From positions 1 to 22,978 of the forward strand of contig CAYQXO010000032.1 of assembly GCA_964421495.1 (NCBI GenBank): a stretch of DNA of 22,978 bases. Direction: 5' to 3'. The translations under genes and the position numbers were made by a program. Each line of letters begins with the position of its first letter. Positions within the stretch are counted from its first letter, which is position 1. Positions 1-6,383 of this stretch are shown piece after piece. The notes beneath the pieces are model-generated. The model saw nothing but the letters and a program-made list of their open reading frames with translations, had not been told where the DNA came from and searched no databases. The DNA is from CAJXOW01 sp964421495. Its GTDB lineage: Bacteria; Bacteroidota; Rhodothermia; Balneolales; Balneolaceae.

Positions 1-237
1 CACCATATCCTGTTCCCTCAATTCATCTATAAACCCTGTAAATTCAGGAGAATGGGTTGCAAAATGAGACATTCCGTAATCGAACTTCATCTGTTTTTGA
101 GGACCGGCATGCCTGGTTGCCAATTTCCCGCCGAATTCGAGCGATTTTTCAAGGATCGTAACTTCATGTCCCGCTTCGGCCAGTTTTTTTCCCGCGACGA
201 GTCCGGACAATCCGGCACCGATTATACCAATAATCAT
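1..237 (-). CDS. NAD(P)/FAD-dependent oxidoreductase, renalase-like (N-terminal part only)
   Basis: Reading leftward from an ATG at 237, 79 codons stay open to the window edge, so only the N-terminus is present. The protein begins MIIGIIGAGLSGLVAGKKL, a Rossmann FAD-binding fold with a GxGxxG motif (residues about 7-12) followed by an acidic residue at the end of the second strand (ILEK). A GGKLATRH stretch at about residues 37-44 and then FDYGMSHFATHSPEF match the pattern of the COG3380/renalase-like flavoprotein family (GGRMATRR...FDHGAQYF). This is seen in the sequence; the family assignment is from memory of these motifs. Substrate is unknown. It is the last visible gene of the leftward group but lies 195 bp beyond the AtuA-like gene, so it may have its own promoter. 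Confidence 0.8.
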   Translation of the reverse strand, partial: MIIGIIGAGLSGLVAGKKLAEAGHEVTILEKSLEFGGKLATRHAGPQKQMKFDYGMSHFATHSPEFTGFIDELREQDMV

Positions 238-432
238 AGAATACCAGTTTTATGAGGTTATCAAAACTAATTTGTACTATGCAAATCTAATTATTTCGGT
301 TCAATGAATACGAAGACCGAGAAGTAACTCAATAAAAATATTTGTTCAGTAAGAAAAAAATTCAATTCTACTACAGTGTACGGTGTGCAAGATGATCTGG
401 TCAGCCGGGTTTTTTTAACAGTTTGCGGATTT

Positions 433-1812
433 TCATGAATCAGCGTCGGAGAGGTTGAAAAGGTTAACCTGCGGCGAGCATTTCGTTTTATCAATCAAGG
501 TAGGCCAAAAAGCTATGACTGGACTCGGTTTCGGCCGTCCGCCCGCAAAGCCCGTCGCTCCCGGGGGACCGGTGAGGATCAGAGGGGCCACTTCTTTTCC
601 CAGTCGGTGCAGATCCTTCTCATCAGGCCCCCGTGCCGCTATTCGAAGTTGAATTTCGTTATGGTCTGCCTCGGCAGCTTCTTCAACCGGTTGTCCGTGA
701 CAGGCATTAAAGCCGACATAATCCAGTTGTAAATCATCAATTTGCAGATTCAGTTCTTCTATTCTTCTGCGAAAAACCCTGCCTGCATCCCTGGCTTTTT
801 CAAGGGCTCTCGGCCAGCTATAGGTTAAACTGGCCGTAATTTTATATCCATCCAAATAGTTCGCCGAGACCTTGTAGTGGTCGGGGGGCGGTGATCCCTC
901 AACTCCCGAAATTCGAACGCGATCCTTCGAGATTTGTTGCATGTGGACACTGGTGAAATCCGCCGATACATCGGCCGTTAAATAAGCTTTTGGATCTCTG
1001 ATTTCGTAAATTAATTGTTCTTTAAGCGTCGGTAGGCTTACGAGGCCTCCACTCCCCTCATGTTTTGTGACATCAAATGATCCATCCGGATAAGCCTCTA
1101 CGATGGGAAATCCAAGATTGTGGAGATCCTCCACTTTTTCCCAGTCGGTAAAGTTACCCCCCGAAGCCTGTCCCCCGCATTCTAGCAAGTGACCGGCTAC
1201 CGTGGCGGCAGCCATCAAATCATGTTGATCCATTCGCCAGTCGAACTCATACGCCATCGGAGCTACCGTCAACCCGGCATCGATCACACGTCCGGTAATA
1301 ATGACGTCGGCTTGTTGCTGTAAAGCTTCCACCATAGGTTTGCTGCCCAGGTAGGCATGGGCACTTTGAAGGGTTTTGTCGATTTCGGTGAATGGGATTC
1401 GGGCATCCAGGTGATTAAACGTTTCGCCCGTCTCCATCATGGATTGCATCGTTTCCCGGACATCATCTCCGTCAACGACGGCTATTCGCAGATCTTCCAG
1501 TCCCTTTTCCCTTGCAAGCCGTATAACTTCATCTTTGCAAGCACGGGGATTAACGCCCCCTGCATTGGTTAGCACTTTCAACTCACCGTTAGCAATCTCA
1601 GGCAAGACATGATCCATTACTCGCAGAAAATCCCGGGCATATCCATGACTTGCATCCCGATTTTTCAATTTTTGCAGGATGGACATCGTCACTTCCGCCA
1701 GATAATCCAGCACCAGGTAGTCAACCGGCCCCCGTTTTACTTGATGAATCGGAGCATTCGACCAATCTCCCCAAAATCCTGATCCGCTGGCAATACGTAT
1801 GGAATTACTCAT
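433..1812 (-). CDS. AtuA-like (DUF1446) acyclic terpene utilisation family protein
   Basis: A 459-residue protein starting MSNSIRIASGSGFWGDW. The opening IASGSGFWGD, the LVLDYLAEVTMSIL segment, the LTNAGGVNPRAC motif and VIITGRVIDAGLTVAPM are hallmarks of the AtuA/DUF1446 family. Length fits the single-domain form. AtuA is part of acyclic terpene (citronellol/geraniol) catabolism in Pseudomonas, but its reaction is not established; many relatives sit beside acyl-CoA carboxylases in other pathways. Here a methylcrotonyl/geranyl-CoA-type carboxyltransferase gene lies upstream on the same strand with a PAS-LuxR gene between them, which supports a role in branched or terpenoid acyl-CoA breakdown (inference). 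The ATG at 1812 is preceded by AGGTGT at a good distance. A TATCTTTTG sequence at 1877-1885 (reverse strand) could be a -7 element, but no clear -33 partner is visible. Confidence 0.85.
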   Translation of the reverse strand: MSNSIRIASGSGFWGDWSNAPIHQVKRGPVDYLVLDYLAEVTMSILQKLKNRDASHGYARDFLRVMDHVLPEIANGELKVLTNAGGVNPRACKDEVIRLAREKGLEDLRIAVVDGDDVRETMQSMMETGETFNHLDARIPFTEIDKTLQSAHAYLGSKPMVEALQQQADVIITGRVIDAGLTVAPMAYEFDWRMDQHDLMAAATVAGHLLECGGQASGGNFTDWEKVEDLHNLGFPIVEAYPDGSFDVTKHEGSGGLVSLPTLKEQLIYEIRDPKAYLTADVSADFTSVHMQQISKDRVRISGVEGSPPPDHYKVSANYLDGYKITASLTYSWPRALEKARDAGRVFRRRIEELNLQIDDLQLDYVGFNACHGQPVEEAAEADHNEIQLRIAARGPDEKDLHRLGKEVAPLILTGPPGATGFAGGRPKPSPVIAFWPTLIDKTKCSPQVNLFNLSDADS

Positions 1813-1965
1813 TTTTACACCTGTACCTCATATTAATAGAGTTTGTAACTGCTCATGGTGCGGAAACTTAAAATAACAAAAGATAATAAGGAAGGATTAA
1901 AGAAAAGTTAAGTCAGGCAGGCAAAAACTCTGTTTTTCAATTCGGAATAGTTTCTTATATTGTTC

Positions 1966-1994
1966 TTGACGCTAACCTAGATAACCTATCTTAG
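1966..1994 (+). promoter_or_regulatory. Candidate Bacteroidota-type promoter
   Basis: TTG at 1966-1968, an 18-bp spacer, then TATCTTAG at 1987-1994, which matches TAnnTTTG at 7 of 8 positions. It points at the hairpin terminator about 30 bp downstream. There is no plus-strand protein gene it could serve before 4860. Chance matches are common in A/T-rich gaps, so support is modest. Confidence 0.35.
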
Positions 1995-1997
1995 TGT

Positions 1998-2062
1998 TGC
2001 GTCTCTCTCTTGATGAATAAGCCAGGGCACCGTACCTGATACGTACGGTGCCTGTTTTATTT
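1998..2062 (+). ncRNA. Candidate small RNA (about 60-65 nt), antiparallel to the neighbouring genes
   Basis: Inferred from a promoter-like element ending at 1994 and a rho-independent terminator ending at about 2062, with no convincing reading frame between them. It lies in the gap between the luxR-type gene and the AtuA-like gene, on the strand opposite to both. I recognise no known RNA family. It could instead be a boundary terminator that blocks stray plus-strand transcription. Confidence 0.3.
2023..2062 (+). terminator. Rho-independent terminator with a 9-bp perfect stem
   Basis: The arms GCACCGTAC (2027-2035) and GTACGGTGC (2043-2051) pair perfectly around a 7-nt loop. The stem extends outward by CAG/CTG with one bulged G, and TTTTATTT follows (2055-2062). 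The T-tract is on the plus strand only, so it acts on rightward transcripts. Confidence 0.65.
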
Positions 2063-2078
2063 CAACCCCCTGCCAACT

Positions 2079-2110
2079 ATGCTGAAAGCATGATAAAAAG
2101 CGCTTTTATC
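2079..2110. repeat. Two adjacent short palindromes
   Basis: ATGCT-GAA-AGCAT (2079-2091) is followed directly by GATA(A)AAAGCGCTTTTATC (2092-2110), whose core AAAAGCGCTTTT is a perfect palindrome. Read leftward, the second gives a short GC stem with a run of five T, so it may help end the luxR-type transcript. Confidence 0.45.
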
Positions 2111-2116
2111 TTATTC

Positions 2117-2139
2117 ACCGCATAATTATGCGGTTTTTT
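2117..2139 (+). terminator. 18-bp perfect palindrome followed by a T-tract
   Basis: ACCGCATAATTATGCGGT (2117-2134) is its own reverse complement; counting the last stem T, six T run from 2134 to 2139. It is a rho-independent terminator shape on the plus strand, only 3 bp from the luxR-type stop codon. On the minus strand the run is A before the stem, so it is a weaker terminator for the luxR-type gene. It could also be a dimer-binding operator. Confidence 0.45.
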
Positions 2140-2142
2140 AAT

Positions 2143-2907
2143 TCAGGGATTAAACAGGCGGTATTGCAACCCCTTTTTGATGGCCTCGGCGCGGGTATGA
2201 ACATTTAGCTTATTGTAAATATTTCGAATATGATACCGAATTCCGTCCACCGACAAATTCATATCCTTGGCTATTGCACCATAAGAACTACCGTCCGACA
2301 ATCTTTTAAGCACTTCTAATTCACGATCACTCATGATATCCAAAAACTGCCGGGTTTTATTGATATCCTCGCTATAAAGCAAGCGTTTTTCTTGCTCGCT
2401 CTGTACGGGACTGCTTATATCAATACCGATACCGAGGATCCATTTGGGATTGTTTTTCTCATCCTTTTTGAAGACTGAATGTTCCGTAATGAAAAAGTGC
2501 TCTGTATCGTTAACGTCCTTCAGACGAATGACCACTTCGGAGGGGGGGGACTCTTTGTCGCGCCAGCCCTTGATATTATCGATGGCCATGGATTGATCTT
2601 CGTTACTAATAGCCCGGAGTTCTCCCTGTTCATTGACCAATTGCATTCCGGTCGTGTCAAATCCCACCAATTCCTTATGTTGTTTATTACACCAGATCAT
2701 CTTCAATTCCTGTATGTCAAACAAGTATACGATGGCCGGCAGGGAGTGGACAACATTTTGCAAAAATTCCAGATTTTCTTTTTGCTCTACTATCCGCTTT
2801 TCCAGCTGCTCCAATTCCTCATCCTCAAGCAATCCCCTTTTATCGTTTTGAGAATCTTTCATAAGCTTACGAGCTCTTTGGCTTTTCCAGCGAACGAATC
2901 GGTTCAT
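2143..2907 (-). CDS. PAS-domain LuxR-type transcriptional regulator
   Basis: A 254-residue protein with a basic start, a charged probable coiled coil (about 26-48), one PAS domain (about 48-168, with SLPAIVYLFD and the ending GIGIDIS) and a C-terminal LuxR/FixJ helix-turn-helix (about 190-250; SDRELEVLKRLSDGSSYGAIA...VDGIRYHIRNIYNKLNV). There is no receiver domain, so it probably senses a ligand or state directly through PAS. It lies between a carboxyltransferase gene and the AtuA-like gene, all leftward, and likely controls them (inference). The ATG at 2907 follows GAAGAG very closely; an in-frame ATG at 2862 is an alternative start. A 15-bp inverted repeat sits just upstream of the first start, consistent with autoregulation or attenuation. 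Confidence 0.88.
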   Translation of the reverse strand: MNRFVRWKSQRARKLMKDSQNDKRGLLEDEELEQLEKRIVEQKENLEFLQNVVHSLPAIVYLFDIQELKMIWCNKQHKELVGFDTTGMQLVNEQGELRAISNEDQSMAIDNIKGWRDKESPPSEVVIRLKDVNDTEHFFITEHSVFKKDEKNNPKWILGIGIDISSPVQSEQEKRLLYSEDINKTRQFLDIMSDRELEVLKRLSDGSSYGAIAKDMNLSVDGIRYHIRNIYNKLNVHTRAEAIKKGLQYRLFNP

Positions 2908-2912
2908 CTCTT

Positions 2913-2963
2913 CTAGCCCGGATTTCTCACCAAGAAAATTCTCTTGTTAGAAATTCGGGCTAG
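2913..2963. promoter_or_regulatory. Long inverted repeat at the luxR-type start
   Basis: Arms 2913-2927 and 2949-2963 pair over 15 positions with a single G-T pair. Inside, CAAGA (2931-2935) and TCTTG (2942-2946) pair again around a 6-nt loop. It ends about 5 bp before the ATG at 2907 and touches the GAAGAG ribosome-binding sequence. No T-run follows on the minus strand, so an operator or a translation-control hairpin fits better than a plain terminator. Confidence 0.5.
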
Positions 2964-3021
2964 GAATCTGTCAGACTCCTATGAGCAACATGCCTCATTC
3001 CCGGGGTTACATTTTTGTAAC
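2962..3021. promoter_or_regulatory. Two further inverted repeats between the carboxylase and luxR-type genes
   Basis: AGGAATCTG-T-CAGACTCCT (2962-2980) has 9-bp arms with one mismatch and overlaps the end of the long repeat by 2 bp. GTTACA-TTTT-TGTAAC (3006-3021) has perfect 6-bp arms. Both have the size and symmetry of sites for dimeric regulators. Which protein binds is not shown by the sequence. Confidence 0.4.
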
Positions 3022-3061
3022 ATTCATAGAAGGTGAAACATTCAGCAATCTGATCCAACTT

Positions 3062-4696
3062 TCACGTTTGAAGTACTCCCGTTTTAAAAGAGGCTATATC
3101 CGGTTGATGCTCAGCACAAGAAATGGATTCCGAGAGGTGCTTCCGGGTATTTTCCGGTTTTATAATTCCGTCAACCCACAGGCGAGCCGCCGCATAACGA
3201 ACATCCGTTTCTTTTTCATACTTCTCAAGCATTTCCTGCATTATTTCCTTTTCTTTTTCCTCACTCAACTCTTCTCCTCGTTTTTCAAGTGTTCTAACTT
3301 TGATCTGGGTGAGCACCTTGGCAGCCTGCGTTCCTCCCATTACTGCTATTCGAGCGGTTGGCCAGGCGTACATAAATCGGGGATCATAAGCCCGGCCACA
3401 CATTGCATAATTTCCGGCCCCGTAGCTATTTCCAACTACTACGGTAATTTTGGGGACCGTCGAGTTGGCCACCGCATTAACCATTTTGGCACCATCTTTT
3501 ATAATTCCTCCGTGTTCTGCACGCTTGCCTACCATAAATCCAGTTACATCCTGGAAAAATACCAGCGGAATTTTTTTCTGGTTGCAATTCATGATAAACC
3601 GGGCTGCCTTATCTGCACTGTCCGAGTAGATGACTCCCCCGATCTGCATTTCCCCTTTCTTCGTCTTCACCACTTTTCGTTGATTGGCCACGATTCCAAC
3701 ACTCCAACCGTCGATCCGTGCGAATCCCGTAATCAACGTTTGTCCGTATCCTTTCTTATACTCGTTAAAACTACCTGCATCATATACCGTTTCCAGTACC
3801 TCATACATGTCGTATGGCGCACTTCGATCGGTGGGGAATATGTCATAGATTTGATCCACGTTTCGAGCGGGCGATTTGGCATCACCGCGATTAAATCCTG
3901 CTTTTTGGTATGGGCCCTGTTTGTCAACCAAATCGCGTACGGTGCGCAATGCTTCTTCATCATCATCAACCTTGTAATCTGTAACGCCGCTGATTTCTGT
4001 GTGCGTTTCAGCTCCACCCAGGGTCTCATTATCCACTTCTTCCCCAATAGCAGCCTTGACAAGATAGCTCCCCGCCAGGAATAGGCTCCCGGTTCCATTC
4101 ACAATTATGGCTTCGTCGCTCATAATAGGCAAATAAGCGCCTCCCGCCACGCAACTTCCCATGATGGCCGCGATCTGGGGAATGCCCTCGGCACTCATCT
4201 TCGCATTATTCCGGAAGATACGGCCGAAATCCTCTTTATCTGGAAAAATTTCGTCCTGTCTGGGTAAAAATACGCCGGCGGAATCCACCAGGTAAATAAT
4301 CGGAAGGTGGTTTTCCATGGCAATTTCCTGGGCGCGCAGATTTTTTTTGGTTGTAATCGGAAACCAGGCGCCCGCCTTAACGGTGGCATCATTGGCAACG
4401 ATTACGCACTTCCGACCTGACACCTCGCCGATTCCCGTTATTACGCCGCCTGCTGGACATCCTCCCTCCTCTTCATACATCTCATATCCGGCCCAAAGAC
4501 CTACCTCGTACCAAGTGTCCTGCGAGTCCACCAGATAAGTTATGCGCTCCCGGGCCGTCCACTTGCCCTTATCATGCTCCTTCTTGACGCGTTTAGGTCC
4601 GCCCCCCTGCTTAATTTCTTTTTCCGTTTTCGAAAACTGCTCTTTAAGTGCCTGTAAATCCATATTCCCACCTTCTTCTTGCTCCCTAATGCTCAT
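3062..4696 (-). CDS. Acyl-CoA carboxylase beta subunit (carboxyltransferase), methylcrotonyl/geranyl-CoA type
   Basis: A 544-residue carboxyltransferase, the usual size of MccB/AtuC. It moves CO2 from carboxybiotin to an acyl-CoA. Visible motifs: NDATVKAGAWFPITTKK, IYLVDSAGVFLPRQDEIFPD (close to the MCC/GCC signature rather than the propionyl-CoA type), MGSCVAGGAYLPIMSDE (N-terminal oxyanion region) and GNSYGAGNYAMCGRAYDPRF (C-terminal half). The biotin carboxylase/BCCP partner is not in the window. The ATG at 4696 has a weak AGG upstream, while the in-frame ATG at 4663 follows AAGGTGGGAAT, so 4663 is a strong alternative start. Together with the AtuA-like gene it suggests catabolism of leucine-type or isoprenoid acyl-CoA; which substrate cannot be told from sequence alone. 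Confidence 0.9.
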   Translation of the reverse strand: MSIREQEEGGNMDLQALKEQFSKTEKEIKQGGGPKRVKKEHDKGKWTARERITYLVDSQDTWYEVGLWAGYEMYEEEGGCPAGGVITGIGEVSGRKCVIVANDATVKAGAWFPITTKKNLRAQEIAMENHLPIIYLVDSAGVFLPRQDEIFPDKEDFGRIFRNNAKMSAEGIPQIAAIMGSCVAGGAYLPIMSDEAIIVNGTGSLFLAGSYLVKAAIGEEVDNETLGGAETHTEISGVTDYKVDDDEEALRTVRDLVDKQGPYQKAGFNRGDAKSPARNVDQIYDIFPTDRSAPYDMYEVLETVYDAGSFNEYKKGYGQTLITGFARIDGWSVGIVANQRKVVKTKKGEMQIGGVIYSDSADKAARFIMNCNQKKIPLVFFQDVTGFMVGKRAEHGGIIKDGAKMVNAVANSTVPKITVVVGNSYGAGNYAMCGRAYDPRFMYAWPTARIAVMGGTQAAKVLTQIKVRTLEKRGEELSEEKEKEIMQEMLEKYEKETDVRYAAARLWVDGIIKPENTRKHLSESISCAEHQPDIASFKTGVLQT

Positions 4697-4795
4697 AAGC
4701 TACCTGTAGCGGTTCGAATTAATGTTAAAGTTTCGTATGCTAACGAACGACTCCAACCGTTAAACACAGAGATGTTCGGGGATTGTCTGATTAAT

Positions 4796-4826
4796 AAAAT
4801 TTAAAGACCTTGCTTATAAGTCCAAA
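4796..4826 (-). promoter_or_regulatory. Candidate promoter for the carboxylase gene
   Basis: On the minus strand TTTG (4823-4826) is followed after exactly 19 bp by TAAATTTT (4796-4803), 7 of 8 matches to TAnnTTTG. It gives a leader of roughly 95 nt to the ATG at 4696. It overlaps the candidate divergent promoter of the GWxTD gene. Confidence 0.4.
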
Positions 4827-4838
4827 TAAATAATTTTC
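4810..4838 (+). promoter_or_regulatory. Candidate promoter for the GWxTD gene group
   Basis: TTG (4810-4812), 18 bp, then TAATTTTC (4831-4838), 7 of 8 matches to TAnnTTTG. The start codon at 4860 would have a leader of only about 15 nt, in line with the lack of a ribosome-binding sequence. The region is very A/T-rich, so the match could be chance. Confidence 0.35.
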
Positions 4839-4859
4839 AGCGTTCATATAATACCATAT

Positions 4860-6311
4860 ATGTTGCCAGCTTCCTTTGTATTTCACGCTACAAAATCACT
4901 TTTAATCAGTATATGCTGTATTTGCCTCCTAACGCTAGCCGCGCATCCACAGAAAGCTAGCGCTCAACGGATTACCTACCAGGATCTGTTGGGAAAGACT
5001 GATAAGCCGCAGATATATATAGACCACGTCACTTTTCCCTCCGACAAACCGGGAAAAGTCAATCTGGTTACTACATTTCGGATGGATTACAAGCTGCTTC
5101 GATTCAAAAAGCGGACTTCCCCGGCGTCCAGTAATAAAGCCCTTCCCTCCGCTCCCACTTTCACCTCCAGCGTGGCACTAAACCTCGAGTTGTTTACATC
5201 GGGAGAACAAGTTGAAAAAGGAAATCTTGAAGAGGCGAACATCAAGTCGTTGACTCCGGTAGATCGTAAATTCTGGAAGGGAACTGTGCAAACCGACACC
5301 TATGAAAAAACACAATCGAGCAACCAATATCTGTCGGGGTATTTGGATGTTCATATTCGTCCGGGATACTATAAGTATTTACTTCAGACTGACAGTGAAT
5401 CGGCCGTCAGCAAGTCGATAACGCGTACCCGCAATATTCAGGTTAAAAATCCGGCAACCACTCAGCATACCGCCTTTTATTTCCTGGATTCCCTAAAGGA
5501 AGAAAAGAAACCAAAACGAGCGGTGTTGGCCAATTTCGGCGAAAATGTCCACTACGGTTCGGATTTCCATCTATTATTCAATCTTCCGGATACCGTCGGG
5601 GCGACCTATCAAATTGATATACATAATATTACCATTGAGAAAAAGGATACCACACGTAAACAGGATGTTTTTCAGAAAGAGCTGACAGATAATGATATAC
5701 TGACATCTCTGTATCCCTCAATCACTCCGGACAGTACCAAGCTTGCGCTGAAATTTAATTATCCCGGGAAAAGAGGAACGCGTTACGGCCTGATTCATGT
5801 TCCCAACAGTCGTTTCGAAAACGGGAAATATCTGATTGAGCTGCGGAATCGGGATTCCGGCCAACTCCTGGGCCGGAAAATGTATGAGTCCCGCTGGATC
5901 AACATGCCGATAAGCTTGCTAAATATTGATGTGGCAATCCGTATGCTTCGATTTATTGTTAGCGATAAAAAGATTGAGCAAATGGAAAAGGGATCAAGGG
6001 AACAACGCATTCAAGCTTTCAGAAATTTCTGGAAGGAAAAAGATCCAACTCCGGAAACCTCCTATAATGAGTTGATGTCCAAATATTATCAACGCATCGA
6101 CGATGCTTATGAAAAATACAGTTCCTTAAATCAGCAGGGATTCAATACGGATATGGGAAAAATATACATACAACGAGGTCCGCCGAATTCCGTAGAACGC
6201 AAGTTTCCGTCGGGTCAACGGGCAGTTGAAGTCTGGATCTACCGGAACAAAACCTATATTTTTCGGGCAACAAGCGGCTTTGGAGATTTTGAACTCGTAT
6301 CTGAAAAATGA
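4860..6311 (+). CDS. GWxTD domain-containing secreted protein
   Basis: A 483-residue protein with an N-terminal signal peptide (hydrophobic SLLISICCICLLTLAAH, then cleavage near ASAQ at about residue 36), so it is exported. The C-terminal part carries the GWxTD signature in the form GFNTDMGKIYIQRGPP (about residues 427-442), with Phe in place of Trp, preceded by the typical FWKEKDPTP...YYQRIDDA segment. The family is common in Bacteroidota/Rhodothermota and has no proven function; the middle is probably beta-sandwich. Cysteines at 19 and 20 lie inside the hydrophobic stretch; a lipobox is not convincing. It heads a rightward group with pdxA 72 bp downstream. No ribosome-binding sequence precedes the ATG. 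Confidence 0.85.
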   Translation: MLPASFVFHATKSLLISICCICLLTLAAHPQKASAQRITYQDLLGKTDKPQIYIDHVTFPSDKPGKVNLVTTFRMDYKLLRFKKRTSPASSNKALPSAPTFTSSVALNLELFTSGEQVEKGNLEEANIKSLTPVDRKFWKGTVQTDTYEKTQSSNQYLSGYLDVHIRPGYYKYLLQTDSESAVSKSITRTRNIQVKNPATTQHTAFYFLDSLKEEKKPKRAVLANFGENVHYGSDFHLLFNLPDTVGATYQIDIHNITIEKKDTTRKQDVFQKELTDNDILTSLYPSITPDSTKLALKFNYPGKRGTRYGLIHVPNSRFENGKYLIELRNRDSGQLLGRKMYESRWINMPISLLNIDVAIRMLRFIVSDKKIEQMEKGSREQRIQAFRNFWKEKDPTPETSYNELMSKYYQRIDDAYEKYSSLNQQGFNTDMGKIYIQRGPPNSVERKFPSGQRAVEVWIYRNKTYIFRATSGFGDFELVSEK

Positions 6312-6383
6312 CTTAGTTTCGGCGGCAGGTCTTTGTATCTTTCTATCAAGTGATCTTATGAACTACTTGAATTTTATAAACTC

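Larger units (their letters stand above)
1813..2142. other. 330-bp gap with several inverted repeats and a candidate small RNA
   Basis: No protein-coding gene is convincing here. The part next to the AtuA-like start (1813-1900) is A/T-rich and probably holds that gene's promoter. The middle (1966-2062) has a promoter-like pair followed by a strong hairpin and T-tract on the plus strand, annotated separately. The end next to the luxR stop (2079-2139) carries three inverted repeats in a row. An 8-codon reading frame (2013-2039) runs into the hairpin and is probably meaningless. Confidence 0.6.

Noticed and set aside
395..418. CTGG-TCAG-CCGG followed by seven T, as a possible terminator
   Set aside because: Only a 4-bp stem with one G-T pair, and the T-run is on the strand with no gene to end.
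291..494. A 67-codon minus-strand frame in the gap before the oxidoreductase
   Set aside because: Overlaps the 3' end of the AtuA-like gene in another frame; looks like random A/T-rich translation.
2479..2916. A 145-codon plus-strand frame opposite the luxR-type gene
   Set aside because: Shadow of the PAS domain; hydrophobic by chance composition.
2981..4084. A 367-codon plus-strand frame opposite the carboxyltransferase gene
   Set aside because: It is the mirror of a clearly conserved gene and its product looks like no protein family (rich in Phe, Ser, His), so it is an open-frame shadow.
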